The notes under the pieces: model-generated
Databases searched by the model: none
Told to the model about the DNA's origin: nothing
The model's input: the letters and a program-made list of their open reading frames with translations, nothing else
DNA from: JAZGER01 sp036480335
GTDB taxonomy: Bacteria; Pseudomonadota; Gammaproteobacteria; DSM-19610
DNA: 40,150 nt
Assembly: GCA_036480335.1 (NCBI GenBank)
Contig: JAZGGH010000059.1
Span: 1 to 40,150, forward strand
Direction: 5' to 3'
In this document: piece after piece, positions 20,050 to 28,552 of the stretch
Layout of the letters: every line of letters starts with the position of its first letter
Numbering within the stretch: position 1 is the first letter of the stretch
Made by a program: the position numbers and the translations under genes

Positions 20050-21361
20050 TAATTAAATAGCGCAAAGAATGAGGCACTGCACCAGCATCACACCTCTCAT
20101 TCACAAGATTCTTATCTGAACAGGTTGTTGGGTTACCAAACCCAACAGCAGGGCTATTGGACGGCAGGCGGATACTGCCATCAGGATTCGTATCAAAGAT
20201 ATTGGCTGCAACTGGGCTGAGTTGCGATATAACCCGATCTGTTGAGGATGGCGTAAATCGATGATCAAAGAGAAAACTCTCAAAGATGGAGATATCGAAC
20301 GCTGGAAGAATCGTATTATCGCCCCAGATATTGTTTTGTGAAACGATGACGCCATTGTTTTCAACAACGACACCTGGATCAAAAAACGCAAACTGGAAAT
20401 TAAAACCATAATTATCTGAAATAATAGAATTACGGATAACCACCTTGCCCTCATTATCAATGGCAACGCCATTAAATATAAGATTGGCATTATTCACAAT
20501 ACTGACAGCACCAGGTGCGGTATAAAGCCCGATGGAGCCACCCCTTAGAATACTGTTTTTCACCGTTGCCCGATGACTGTTTGCCAATGCAGTAAAGTTC
20601 CCAGACAGGGTGGTACCCTTCACTGTCGCCATGCCATCGCTGTCAAGCCCTATGCCAAAATTCCCTGTCGAGGTAATTGAAGCATCAAATAACCGAGTTA
20701 TCCCTGCAGAATGAACAGCAGCACCGGAAATAGAAGAAAGCGCTGCATTAGCAACAATCAGCCTACCCCCTGCCTCGACATCGACCACCTGCCCACCCGG
20801 TACGACATGACCAAAATTACGAATTGAATTCGGGTCGTCTCCATCCTGATAGTTACCAAAACCCGTTGTCTGAATATTGCGCAAGGTCAACTTACCCCCG
20901 TTGCGTACCTTGATCATGGCAAACCCTGGCCTAACCAACGAGTCATCGAAGGTCGCGTAAAACGCGTCCCAATCAGCATCAGTGAATGTTTCTGATGTGG
21001 TTATTCTGCGGATAATCGGTTTATTTTGTTTGGTACCCTGAATAATGACTCTGCCGGTAATCTCAGGTAATGCATAATCACTGTTTATAGCAGCTGCATC
21101 GAAAGCAAAAGTAGCGCCCTTGCGTAAAGAGACAACATTCTGGTTCGGACGACCATTGATGATACGCGATTTTGCCGGGCAGTCTGTGTATACCACACTG
21201 GCTGCATTGGCATTTTCAATAGCCTCGAACAAGGAACATTCATTGTTTTGTTGAATAGTGGTTTCCGCCTTATTACCTACCGTAAAACGATTGAACACGC
21301 CAGCATGGGAAGGGAAAGACAGGGTAGCCACTACGGATAATAGTATGGGTTTGACAAACAT
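20042..21361 (-). CDS. Secreted right-handed parallel beta-helix protein
   Basis: A 439-residue protein with a signal peptide (MFVKPILLSVVATLSFPSHA, cleavage after residue 20). The start of the mature protein has CSLFEAIENANAA, the motif of proteins grouped as choice-of-anchor Q, followed by repeated turns rich in Asn, Gly, Val and Ile (for example VKNSILRGGSIGLY and VIRNSIISDN), and an end NSPAVGFGNPTTC ... CDAGAVP typical of that group. It is probably exported to the surface or periplasm; no catalytic residues can be assigned. GAGGAG precedes ATG 21361. Base composition differs from the neighbouring small genes, and its end overlaps a micro-ORF. Confidence 0.8.
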   Translation of the reverse strand: MFVKPILLSVVATLSFPSHAGVFNRFTVGNKAETTIQQNNECSLFEAIENANAASVVYTDCPAKSRIINGRPNQNVVSLRKGATFAFDAAAINSDYALPEITGRVIIQGTKQNKPIIRRITTSETFTDADWDAFYATFDDSLVRPGFAMIKVRNGGKLTLRNIQTTGFGNYQDGDDPNSIRNFGHVVPGGQVVDVEAGGRLIVANAALSSISGAAVHSAGITRLFDASITSTGNFGIGLDSDGMATVKGTTLSGNFTALANSHRATVKNSILRGGSIGLYTAPGAVSIVNNANLIFNGVAIDNEGKVVIRNSIISDNYGFNFQFAFFDPGVVVENNGVIVSQNNIWGDNTILPAFDISIFESFLFDHRFTPSSTDRVISQLSPVAANIFDTNPDGSIRLPSNSPAVGFGNPTTCSDKNLVNERCDAGAVPHSLRYLISD

Positions 21362-21689
21362 CGCTAATCTCCTCTTATTCTGAATACATTATTTTATTTT
21401 ATATTTATTATTACAGAATAAGGGCGCATGTCAATAAAACGTGCGATATGAACTAATGCAGGGAATTACCAACACCCACGCTTTAACTACTCAGCACTGC
21501 CCCAGGATTCTGCACTCTTGACTTTCGGTCTATAATTGTAATAAATTAAAGATCATGGGCTTGATCGGCGCCCGTTGCCCACCTTGGCTAACCCGGACGG
21601 GACGATTTGTTTTCAGTTACGTATTCTGAGATTTTTCTTGTATGGATCTCGGCAGTGGGCTCCGATCCGTAACGCAAGGAGATATTGTA
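21362..21689. other. Intergenic region between divergent genes (328 bases)
   Basis: It must hold the promoters of the beta-helix gene (minus) and of the 171-aa gene (plus). A TATAAT at 21531-21536 is visible, but no properly spaced -35 box. No RNA gene or repeat is recognised. Confidence 0.4.
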
Positions 21690-22205
21690 ATGCGTAAGAC
21701 GATATATATCACACCAAAAGATACTGAAAAACTCAAACAGAAAGCCCGTAAACTCAAACGTGCCGAGAATCTTTCTCATCACGAGGCACTGGACTCTGTC
21801 GCAAAATCTGCAGGTTTTAGTCATTGGCAACACGTATGCCAAAGTACCAGGTTATTAAATCCAACCTGTATTTTCACCATGGAGATAAAAGAAGCTGAAG
21901 GGTTTGATAGGCATTTTATCCCTGATGCCAGTTTGTCGATCGTATGTGAAGACGACCTGTATAAGCAGTTTGTTTTAGAAAGCGATGAGCTTGATATAAA
22001 AGGCCGACCGCTAAAGGAAACACATCCTCGTAAAGAGTTATGTGAAATATTTCAGGATATAATGGATGGTCTGGTATTTTATCGCGCATCGGATAAGCTG
22101 AAAATCACCAGCATCGAACAATTATTTAAGCTTGTGCATGAACAATCTTTCTGGCTACCTAATCATGCCTGGATTAATGGGAAATACTTCGATGGCATGG
22201 CTTAA
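21690..22205 (+). CDS. Hypothetical protein (171 aa) with an N-terminal helical motif
   Basis: Begins MRKTIYITPKDTEKLKQKAR. The pattern KARKLKRxxxLSHHEALDSVAKSAGFSHW at the N-terminus (residues about 15-50) is a helical motif I have seen in several small proteobacterial and plasmid proteins of unknown function. The rest is acidic and shows no motif I know. AAGGAG lies seven bases before ATG 21690; the longer frame from 21642 is rejected. A convergent terminator follows. Confidence 0.65.
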   Translation: MRKTIYITPKDTEKLKQKARKLKRAENLSHHEALDSVAKSAGFSHWQHVCQSTRLLNPTCIFTMEIKEAEGFDRHFIPDASLSIVCEDDLYKQFVLESDELDIKGRPLKETHPRKELCEIFQDIMDGLVFYRASDKLKITSIEQLFKLVHEQSFWLPNHAWINGKYFDGMA

Positions 22206-22220
22206 AAAAGTATAGAAAAA

Positions 22221-22248
22221 CAGAGCACAACCTAAACGCTGTGCTCTG
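22221..22248. terminator. Bidirectional terminator between convergent genes
   Basis: CAGAGCACA/TGTGCTCTG with a ten-base loop, followed by T runs on the minus strand and TT on the plus strand, between the stops at 22205 and 22261. Confidence 0.75.
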
Positions 22249-22260
22249 TTATCTTCAGTG

Positions 22261-25200
22261 TTAACGCTCAAAGCGTATATTCGATACCTGCCCGGCTGTT
22301 AACAAACCTACCCCATCGCTTTTACTGCTCAGATCGGATGCGCTAGTGATGTACCGACCATTCACTTTCAGCCCTTTAAAAAGGAAGTCACGTATCTGCC
22401 CGCCTTTGTTCCCGTAAAGTGTTGCCTGTTTATAGGGGACACTGGCCAGCGTCATATTTTCAAAACGCAGGCCTTCGATGGTTTTCTTTGCGTTGGGATT
22501 TGCATCACCCCAGACAATGACTTTTTTCGCATCGTTGGGAGCACGATGACTGGTCACCATACGTAATCCCATCAACCTGAAAAGCTGCTTTTCTTCAATG
22601 CGGATATTTTTAAATACAGCGTTCTTGAAAGTAGCGTTTTTGCGAAAAGCCATGGCACTGAAAATGGCGCTGGTACTGCGCATATCAGGTCTGTCTGGCT
22701 CAGAGCCGCTAAAGTCATCAAAGACATCGCTATGTATGATATCGATATCTGAGATCTTATGCCCCTGGGATGTGCCTGCCAGTTTCCAGGCAAATTTAAA
22801 CACAGCGCCTGCGGTTTGTTGCCAGACAACATTGTTTCTAATGGTTTGATTACTATAGTAGAGCTTCATATTGTCATCAGTGACCTTGATGAAACTGTCT
22901 TCGATGATCGAGCCCTGACCCGCCGTGATGCCGTCATTGCGATGACTCCAGCTAAACAGCTTGACGTTGCGAATATCCACCGAGTTGTAACTGACGATAC
23001 AAGAACGCAATGGGTCGGCGATGGTAATGCCCTCAATCAACAGATTGCGCCCCTTTTTGCCCAGCGTGAAATCGATCGTATGGTTACCCCATTGGTTATG
23101 CTCATCAGCGGTTTCTGTCAGGCCTTTGCCCGTCAAAATTCCACGACCCCGTATAGAGATATTTTGTGGATCTTTTTGCCGCGCTCTGAAATTCCCAATC
23201 ACATAAGCGCCACCGGCAATATAGACCTGGGTATTGTTATTCAGCAGCTTTTTCTTGCCGATATTATGCACACCTGGGCCGTAGTACAGCACACCCGGAT
23301 CGCCCGCTTTGGGTATATCGGTTTCGAGCGGGTTTGCAAAAACAAACAGCGGATGCTGGACAATGTTTTTGGTGACATTGCCGGTGTGTTTTAAGAAGCG
23401 ACTTACCTGCTTACGCTCATCAATTTCAACAGACACCCTGGCCTGTCGGTTGAGCCGAAATACGCATTTATCCCCTGCAATTCTTGGTTGTACCCCCAAC
23501 GATAGCGGTCTGACGATACAGGTTTGAATGGCTTTGCCATCAAGCCGCCTGGCTGTGACATCCACCTCACCTGCAAAAGAAAATGTTGTCCAGTGATTGG
23601 CTTTTTGCATGTAGTTCAACGTCCCAGACCAACCGGGTTTTGCATTGTTAACACTGGTATAAACAAACGAGTCGACGATCTGGTTTTTTTGCTTCAGCGT
23701 GACCGCAAACTTGCCCGATTTGTGATTACGCACCCCACCGGTTGCCGGATACGTCACAAGGTCACCGGTGGCGGGCTGAGGGTTTCCGGTTACCGGAGGT
23801 GTTGATGGTGCAGGCGGCTGTGTGGGTGGATTTGTTGTGCCACCACCGGTACTGGCCCTGCGCACTTCGTAATGCAGATGCTCGACCGTATGCGCACCCT
23901 CTGTGTCGGTTGCGACCACTGTGAGGGTATGTCGCCCATAATTATTAGCCTGGAGGGTAAAACGGTAAGGTGCAGCGGCATCCCGGCCCAACAGTTTACC
24001 TTTTTGATAAATGGATACTTTGTTGATCGTGCCATCTGGATCCTGTGCACTGATCGCAAGCCCGATCGTATCGCCCTTTTTAAAGTGCGCATCTTCATTG
24101 GGTGCCGTAATACTCACCGTGGGTTGCTGGTTAACATGGCTGTCATTATCCCGTATTGTAATGGTCGTCTGCCCATCCGGGGCAGGCACATTGCTGGCAC
24201 TGGTGACTTTAAAGGTAAACGTTTTGTCACCAAAATCATCATTATCAAAAGTATCAATATGCACCACCTGCTCCGTATCGCCTGGCAGGAAGATCAGTTT
24301 GCCGACCTTGCCTCGGTAATCTTTACCCGGTAGCGCAGTCCCAGGTTTAGTTGCATAAGTGACTTTAACTGCTTTATCTGTCGATTCAGAGAGGGTCACC
24401 AGCACCTGTGCAATATCGCTTTCATCTGCCTCAATGTCGGCAATGGAGAGCGATAGTGGTGCTTTGTCATTATCAGCAATGGTGATAATGGCTTCTTCGT
24501 TGATAAGCTTGACGTGCTTACCCTCTTTGAACCAGACTTTTAGTTTCTCATCCTGCTCTACAAGTGAATCGTCATGGATTTTAATGGCAACCGTTTTCTG
24601 TGTTTCGCCAGGGTTAAAGATGACCTGATAGAAGCTGAAGTCATAATCTGCTCCGGCCTGTGCCGTCAGAGGGACTGTCAGATACTGTATCACCACAATG
24701 CCTTTTGAGGGCTTGTCCAGATTTACCTTGACCTCGGCCGTACCATCAGACTCATTGACGTTCACACCACTCACCAACGCGTTAACAGGAGTAATCGGGG
24801 TGTCGTCATCCACAATGGTCATCTGTACGCGCTTGGTCGCAATACCGGCATTTTTTGCATGCGTAATCGTCAGATCAAATGTTTCAATTTTTTCCGGTAC
24901 CTTGTCATCAATCAACCGTATTTCAATCGGTTTTGCGGTTTCACCTGGGGCGAAGATAATGCTCTTATTGGCGCCATGAAAATCCCGGCCCGGCTCGGCG
25001 GTACCGGGTTTTGAGGCATAAAACAGCTCCACCGGTTGACTACTTTTCTGTGACAATGTAGCAATCGCCCGCACAACGCCCTGATCCTCGCTGATGGTGG
25101 CAGGATACAGGCTGAGTGTGGGCAATCCGCCGCCACCAGGGATAACAGGATTAACCTGCTTACCGTTGCCAGCTATTGGGGTAGTGGGTGTGTAGGGACC

Positions 25201-25716
25201 GGGCGGGGGAAGTACCGGCGGTGCAGTGGCAACGGTATCATTATCTTTAATCGTGACAGTTGCCCTATCCTTTTCGATCCTGGCATTAATCGCAGGCTTG
25301 AGTAATGAGACGACAAAGCGCCGATCTTCATTCACTTGATTATCATCAATCACAGAGACCGTTAGTGTTACCTCAGTGTTCCCGGCATCAATGATTGCCG
25401 CACCGCTGGCAGCCGTATAATGCTGCCCAGGTTTTGCGGTACCGGGCTCAGTCGTATAGTTAACACGCACTTCCCTGTTTGAGGGTTTATTCATACGTAT
25501 GGTAATGACAGCTGTTTTGGCTGATTCGTTGACCTGCAGGTTTTCAATTGATAGCTCATGAGATGCAGAGGCGATAACGGCCTCGCTATCCACCGCCTGT
25601 TGGCCTAATGTATCTGTTTGAGGAGCACTACCACCACCACCGCCACAGGCAGAGATAAATACTGCCCCGCTTAGAATAACCGCTTTTTTAAATTTGTTTT
25701 GTGAGTTATGTAACAC
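22261..25716 (-). CDS. Surface lipoprotein: four Calx-beta domains, an Ig-like domain and a GH49-like beta-helix
   Basis: A 1151-residue predicted lipoprotein; lipobox ISAC with Cys24, then a poly-Gly linker. Calx-beta domains at about 50-160, 195-305, 310-420 and 425-530 (recurring GTAxPGxDY and DDxxxEDxE motifs), one Ig-like domain (about 535-625, YRFTLQANNYGRHTLTVVAT), and a Pro-rich linker (626-655). The C-terminal 490 residues form a beta-helix with HRNDGI near 927 and TDDNMKLYYSN near 945, the arrangement of Asp residues I associate with GH49 dextranases and isopullulanases. So it probably cleaves an alpha-glucan or similar polysaccharide at the cell surface. It is a single gene with a terminator shared with its convergent neighbour. 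GH28-type is the main alternative. Confidence 0.8.
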   Translation of the reverse strand: MLHNSQNKFKKAVILSGAVFISACGGGGGSAPQTDTLGQQAVDSEAVIASASHELSIENLQVNESAKTAVITIRMNKPSNREVRVNYTTEPGTAKPGQHYTAASGAAIIDAGNTEVTLTVSVIDDNQVNEDRRFVVSLLKPAINARIEKDRATVTIKDNDTVATAPPVLPPPGPYTPTTPIAGNGKQVNPVIPGGGGLPTLSLYPATISEDQGVVRAIATLSQKSSQPVELFYASKPGTAEPGRDFHGANKSIIFAPGETAKPIEIRLIDDKVPEKIETFDLTITHAKNAGIATKRVQMTIVDDDTPITPVNALVSGVNVNESDGTAEVKVNLDKPSKGIVVIQYLTVPLTAQAGADYDFSFYQVIFNPGETQKTVAIKIHDDSLVEQDEKLKVWFKEGKHVKLINEEAIITIADNDKAPLSLSIADIEADESDIAQVLVTLSESTDKAVKVTYATKPGTALPGKDYRGKVGKLIFLPGDTEQVVHIDTFDNDDFGDKTFTFKVTSASNVPAPDGQTTITIRDNDSHVNQQPTVSITAPNEDAHFKKGDTIGLAISAQDPDGTINKVSIYQKGKLLGRDAAAPYRFTLQANNYGRHTLTVVATDTEGAHTVEHLHYEVRRASTGGGTTNPPTQPPAPSTPPVTGNPQPATGDLVTYPATGGVRNHKSGKFAVTLKQKNQIVDSFVYTSVNNAKPGWSGTLNYMQKANHWTTFSFAGEVDVTARRLDGKAIQTCIVRPLSLGVQPRIAGDKCVFRLNRQARVSVEIDERKQVSRFLKHTGNVTKNIVQHPLFVFANPLETDIPKAGDPGVLYYGPGVHNIGKKKLLNNNTQVYIAGGAYVIGNFRARQKDPQNISIRGRGILTGKGLTETADEHNQWGNHTIDFTLGKKGRNLLIEGITIADPLRSCIVSYNSVDIRNVKLFSWSHRNDGITAGQGSIIEDSFIKVTDDNMKLYYSNQTIRNNVVWQQTAGAVFKFAWKLAGTSQGHKISDIDIIHSDVFDDFSGSEPDRPDMRSTSAIFSAMAFRKNATFKNAVFKNIRIEEKQLFRLMGLRMVTSHRAPNDAKKVIVWGDANPNAKKTIEGLRFENMTLASVPYKQATLYGNKGGQIRDFLFKGLKVNGRYITSASDLSSKSDGVGLLTAGQVSNIRFER

Positions 25717-25810
25717 GTCAGACCTCTGTAAGCATTAAATACAACGCTTACAGCGGTCGGGGGTTGCCTATTTTATGTGAGCTGGATCACTGTTTTTAGC
25801 TTAACAACTG

Positions 25811-26082
25811 TTAACAAGTGATGCGCCTAAAGTTACAAGTGCCGCTGCGGGTGGTAACTCGGTAAAACAAGGATGGCTTTGAAGTAGACTTCTGACATCA
25901 GGCAGAAGTTCTGGGCGCTCAACACCCATTAGTGGCTGTTCTTTCAGCGACCAAAATTGATCTTTAATCGTCGCCAGGTATCTGTCGGTTCGGACCTGTC
26001 CCCACTGCCGCAGGCCATATTGGTATATGTCTTTCAGATCATTTTTGGCTGCAGGCGCTATGACCAGTTGGTGCGCTGCCAT
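25811..26082 (-). pseudogene. parE: ParE/RelE-family toxin with a frameshift
   Basis: The N-terminus is normal for ParE (IAPAAKNDLKDIYQYGLRQW, then DQFWSLKEQPLMG and DVRSLLQSH). After His the frame changes into unlikely sequence and stops at 25801. One base less or more in the A4/T4 run at 25864-25867 restores FYRVTTRSGTCNFRRITC, the usual ParE ending, with a stop at 25811. So the toxin is inactivated by a single-base indel, or there is a sequencing error. Such loss is common once a toxin is no longer under selection. It lies four bases after its antitoxin gene. Confidence 0.7.
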
Positions 26083-26086
26083 GCGT

Positions 26087-26344
26087 TTAGCCTTTTATGT
26101 CGTCAAACAATGAATCCAGAGCAGCCTTTGATTCAACTGTAATGCCTTCGCCCCGGTCGAGCTGATCGGTGCCAACGTTCAATTGTTCGCGTAGGCGAGC
26201 CAATTTCACCTCGTGAATCCAATCTTCGTGAGTATCCATAAAACGCAGTGCTTCGCGGATGACCTCGCTCGCATTGTTGTATAAACCACTTTCAACTTTG
26301 GCTCTAACACGAGACTCTAATTCGGTTGTCAGTGATACATGCAT
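26087..26344 (-). CDS. parD: ParD-family antitoxin
   Basis: An 85-residue ribbon-helix-helix antitoxin: MHVSLTTELESRVRAKVESG, then NNASEVIREALRFM, the standard ParD/CopG DNA-binding pattern, followed by a charged C-terminus that would bind ParE. ATG 26344 has GGAGG five bases upstream; the longer frame from 26482 is rejected. An ATCATT/AATGAT inverted repeat a little upstream could be its operator. Confidence 0.82.
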   Translation of the reverse strand: MHVSLTTELESRVRAKVESGLYNNASEVIREALRFMDTHEDWIHEVKLARLREQLNVGTDQLDRGEGITVESKAALDSLFDDIKG

Positions 26345-26517
26345 GATGACCTCCAAGGGAGTATTTATAGAGATCATTCTAAGCTGGAATACAATGATTG
26401 CCAATGTTTGTATGATTGGCTTGATACCACCTTCCCTGGATGCTGGCCTTGTACCCTTTATGCCGACTGGTACAACCATCAAATGGCTGAACCTCCCCTG
26501 TGTTTAAGGTGTGATTC

Positions 26518-26548
26518 TTCATGGGTACCGCTTAATTGCTGGACTAAC
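26518..26548. repeat. Direct repeat, left copy (31 bp)
   Basis: TTCATGGGTACCGCTTAATT, then GCTGGACTAAC. The same sequence with one G missing recurs in the same orientation at 27682-27711, flanking the second Phd-VapC module and the 93-aa gene. Confidence 0.8.
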
Positions 26549-26640
26549 ATAAACTGTGATTCTGTAAAAGATGATGAAAACCGCATTGGGTGAGCTTTAC
26601 AGCGTGGTTGCCAAAAAGTGGGGTATACTTTTTTCCTGAT

Positions 26641-26666
26641 ATGACTATAATCATGACCATAGTTAT
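26641..26666 (+). promoter_or_regulatory. Palindromic operator before the second Phd-VapC module
   Basis: A 26-base near-palindrome centred on TCATGA, starting ATGACTATAA and ending CATAGTTAT. It contains the same TGACTAT/ATAGT core as the operators at 1265-1317, and lies 18 bases before the preferred antitoxin start. Confidence 0.7.
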
Positions 26667-26683
26667 TAGAATGAGGGATGTCC

Positions 26684-26911
26684 ATGAAAACCATGAAAGC
26701 ATCGGAGTTTAAGGCAAAGTGCCTGGCATTGATGGATCAGGTGAATGAGACGGGAGATGAAATTGTCATTACTAAAAATGGCGTTCCCGTTAGTAAACTG
26801 ATACCTATTACCAATAAACCCAAAAGCCTGTTTGGACTTAAAAAAGATCAATTAAAAATCACAGGTAATATTATTAAGCCACTTGATACTCAATGGGATG
26901 TCTTGCAGTGA
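26684..26911 (+). CDS. Phd/YefM-family antitoxin
   Basis: 75 residues from ATG 26684 (GAGGG six bases upstream); ATG 26678 is also possible. The protein (MKTMKASEFKAKCLALMDQV, then IVITKNGVPVSKLIPI) follows the Phd/YefM pattern more closely than the first module does. Its stop overlaps the GTG start of the toxin gene. Same operator core as the first module. Confidence 0.87.
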   Translation: MKTMKASEFKAKCLALMDQVNETGDEIVITKNGVPVSKLIPITNKPKSLFGLKKDQLKITGNIIKPLDTQWDVLQ

Positions 26912-27309
26912 TTGTGTTAGATACACATGTTTTATTATGGCTAATAAGTGGTGATGAAATGCTTGGCATAAAAACGCGTACATTAATAGATAATGCTCTG
27001 CATGAGAATAAAGTAGCGGTTTCTGCAATTACCTTTTGGGAGGTAGCTTTACTCCAGCAAAAATCTCGTATTGAGTTCAGTGAAGATGTGCAAGACTGGC
27101 GTAGGGAATTAATTGGTATGGGTGTTACTGAAATTTCCATTACAGGTGAGTTAGGGGTTTTTAGTACGACCTTAGAAGGATTTCATGCTGACCCTGCAGA
27201 TCGTTTTATTGTGGCATCAGCCATTATGAATCATGCAAAACTGCTAACCGCAGACAACGAAATACTTAATTGGAAGCCTTCTTTTAAGTGTATGGATGCC
27301 AGAAAATAA
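26908..27309 (+). CDS. vapC: VapC-type PIN-domain toxin
   Basis: A 133-residue PIN protein with all four acidic positions: Asp in VLDTHVLLWL, Glu in TFWEVALL, Asp in ADPADRFIVASA, Asp in LTADNEIL. GTG 26908 overlaps the antitoxin stop (GTGA), parallel to the TAATG of the first module, and gives the natural MIVLDTH start; ATG 26893 within the antitoxin is the alternative. Related to, but well diverged from, the toxin at 1562. Confidence 0.87.
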   Translation: MIVLDTHVLLWLISGDEMLGIKTRTLIDNALHENKVAVSAITFWEVALLQQKSRIEFSEDVQDWRRELIGMGVTEISITGELGVFSTTLEGFHADPADRFIVASAIMNHAKLLTADNEILNWKPSFKCMDARK

Positions 27310-27383
27310 ATCTTCATAGGCTTATCTGTTCGGCCCTAAAATCGTTTTCAAGCAGGCGTTCTCAGATTCTCTGACAGCACAAT

Positions 27384-27653
27384 TTAGTTGACCAGATGCT
27401 GGCGTTTTTGCTCTGCCCTTATAGCTTTTTTGGTGCCTTTGCGAATGTTTATGGGTTTTTCTTCGGGTGGGTTTTCTTCAACTTCATCGATTTCATAATC
27501 GATTTCATATTGTCCAGGATCTGCAAAATTGGTTTGCTGTTCCTTTTTTTCTGCCCAACGGCCGCTAGCGCTTCTGTCTGCAAGGGCCGTTGTAGATAAA
27601 GTGGTTAAGAGTGTGATTAAAAGGAATGTCTGTGGGTGTTTATAACGCATCAT
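27384..27653 (-). CDS. Small exported hypothetical protein
   Basis: About 89 residues with a signal peptide (TFLLITLLTTLSTTALA, cleaved before DRSASG) and a highly charged mature part (YEIDYEIDEVEENPPEEK, then a basic end). No family recognised. ATG 27653 or 27650. It lies inside the segment bounded by the direct repeats and just after the truncated pilV. Confidence 0.55.
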   Translation of the reverse strand: MMRYKHPQTFLLITLLTTLSTTALADRSASGRWAEKKEQQTNFADPGQYEIDYEIDEVEENPPEEKPINIRKGTKKAIRAEQKRQHLVN

Positions 27654-27681
27654 TATTTCTCTCATATTGTTATATCAAAAT

Positions 27682-27711
27682 TTCATGGGTACCGCTTAAT
27701 TGCTGACTAAC
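27682..27711. repeat. Direct repeat, right copy (30 bp)
   Basis: Same sequence as 26518-26548 minus one G. Its right end falls at the stop of the truncated pilV gene. Confidence 0.8.
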
Positions 27712-27973
27712 GCTGATAAATGCTTTGTACGATCGCAATTGCTTTGTCCGTTTTTCCTTTGGCGCGCATGCGCTCAAAAATATCATTCGCATAAATCGCT
27801 GCTTGCGATGCATAGTAGGCGCTCTGGTTATTTCTCAGGCCTGTGGTTTGCAGCCCTGCAAGGCCCAGCAAGCCAATGGACAGGACAACCACAGCAACAA
27901 GCACTTCGATCAGGGTAAACCCCTGTTGCTGTTTTTGTGGCCTTGACGGGTTTTCGGGTAAGTTCATATTCAT
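27707..27973 (-). pseudogene. pilV: Truncated pilV (type IV pilus minor pilin)
   Basis: 88 codons: a prepilin signal (QQQGFTLIEVLVAVVVLSIG) cut after Gly by PilD, then GLAGLQTTGLRNNQSAYYAS and NDIFERMRA, as in PilV. Normal PilV is about 150 residues or longer; this one stops at the direct repeat (27682-27711), so its C-terminus was lost by insertion or recombination there. The usual downstream pilW, pilX, pilY1 and pilE genes are not present. Confidence 0.78.
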
Positions 27974-28010
27974 AGTGATCTCGTGTTGTTCATTTCGTTG
28001 TGTTGTTCAG

Positions 28011-28526
28011 TTAGCAGCTTGCAGGGCGACTGTTCGGGCGACCGGCTGCAGAAATGCTGATGATGCGTTTTTGTGTGTCTGTGCAACCAGTTATTTTGTG
28101 CGTGATAATACGGCTTGCACCCAGTGTGCCATTGGCGTTATAGCGAATAAACGTGGCGCTATTCGATGCAGTGACTGTTGGACTTCCCTCCATGGCACGC
28201 CAGACACGAATCAATCCACCGCTTGCCATGGTTGTAGTTGTTCCGACAGCGACAGTGTCTTCGTAGACAATCCAGCCAACAGACCAGTCGTTTGTGCCGG
28301 AGCAGGTGGCCTGGTCGCTGCTGGCACACAGTGAAACATTCGCACCTCTGTGTATGGCTTCCATGCGTGCCAGGTTGATGGCAGAGATCAGATCATTGGT
28401 TTGTGTCGTAATGCGGTTGTTTTGTATGGTGGTATTAAAACTGGGAACCGCAATGGTCATGACAATCGCCGCAATTGCGATGGTGATCATCAGTTCAATA
28501 AGTGTAAATCCGTAGTGTTTTTTCAT
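28011..28526 (-). CDS. fimT: FimT/GspH-family pseudopilin
   Basis: A 171-residue minor pilin: prepilin signal KKHYGFTLIELMITIAIAAI, conserved Glu5 after the cleavage site, then RMEAIHRGANVSLCAS and a C-terminal SAAGRPNSRPASC, as in FimT/GspH. Cys pairs could form disulphides in the periplasm. It lies before pilV on the same strand, as in pilus minor-pilin operons, but the rest of the operon has been lost. Confidence 0.85.
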   Translation of the reverse strand: MKKHYGFTLIELMITIAIAAIVMTIAVPSFNTTIQNNRITTQTNDLISAINLARMEAIHRGANVSLCASSDQATCSGTNDWSVGWIVYEDTVAVGTTTTMASGGLIRVWRAMEGSPTVTASNSATFIRYNANGTLGASRIITHKITGCTDTQKRIISISAAGRPNSRPASC

Positions 28527-28552
28527 ATATGAGATCCCGTCATTGATAGTAT

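Noticed and set aside
21518..21536. Promoter TTGACT and TATAAT
   Set aside because: The boxes are only seven bases apart, too close for a sigma-70 promoter.
22598..24979. Several plus-strand ORFs inside the GH49-like gene (up to 211 codons)
   Set aside because: Shadows of a long coding frame with a clear lipoprotein and domain structure on the minus strand.
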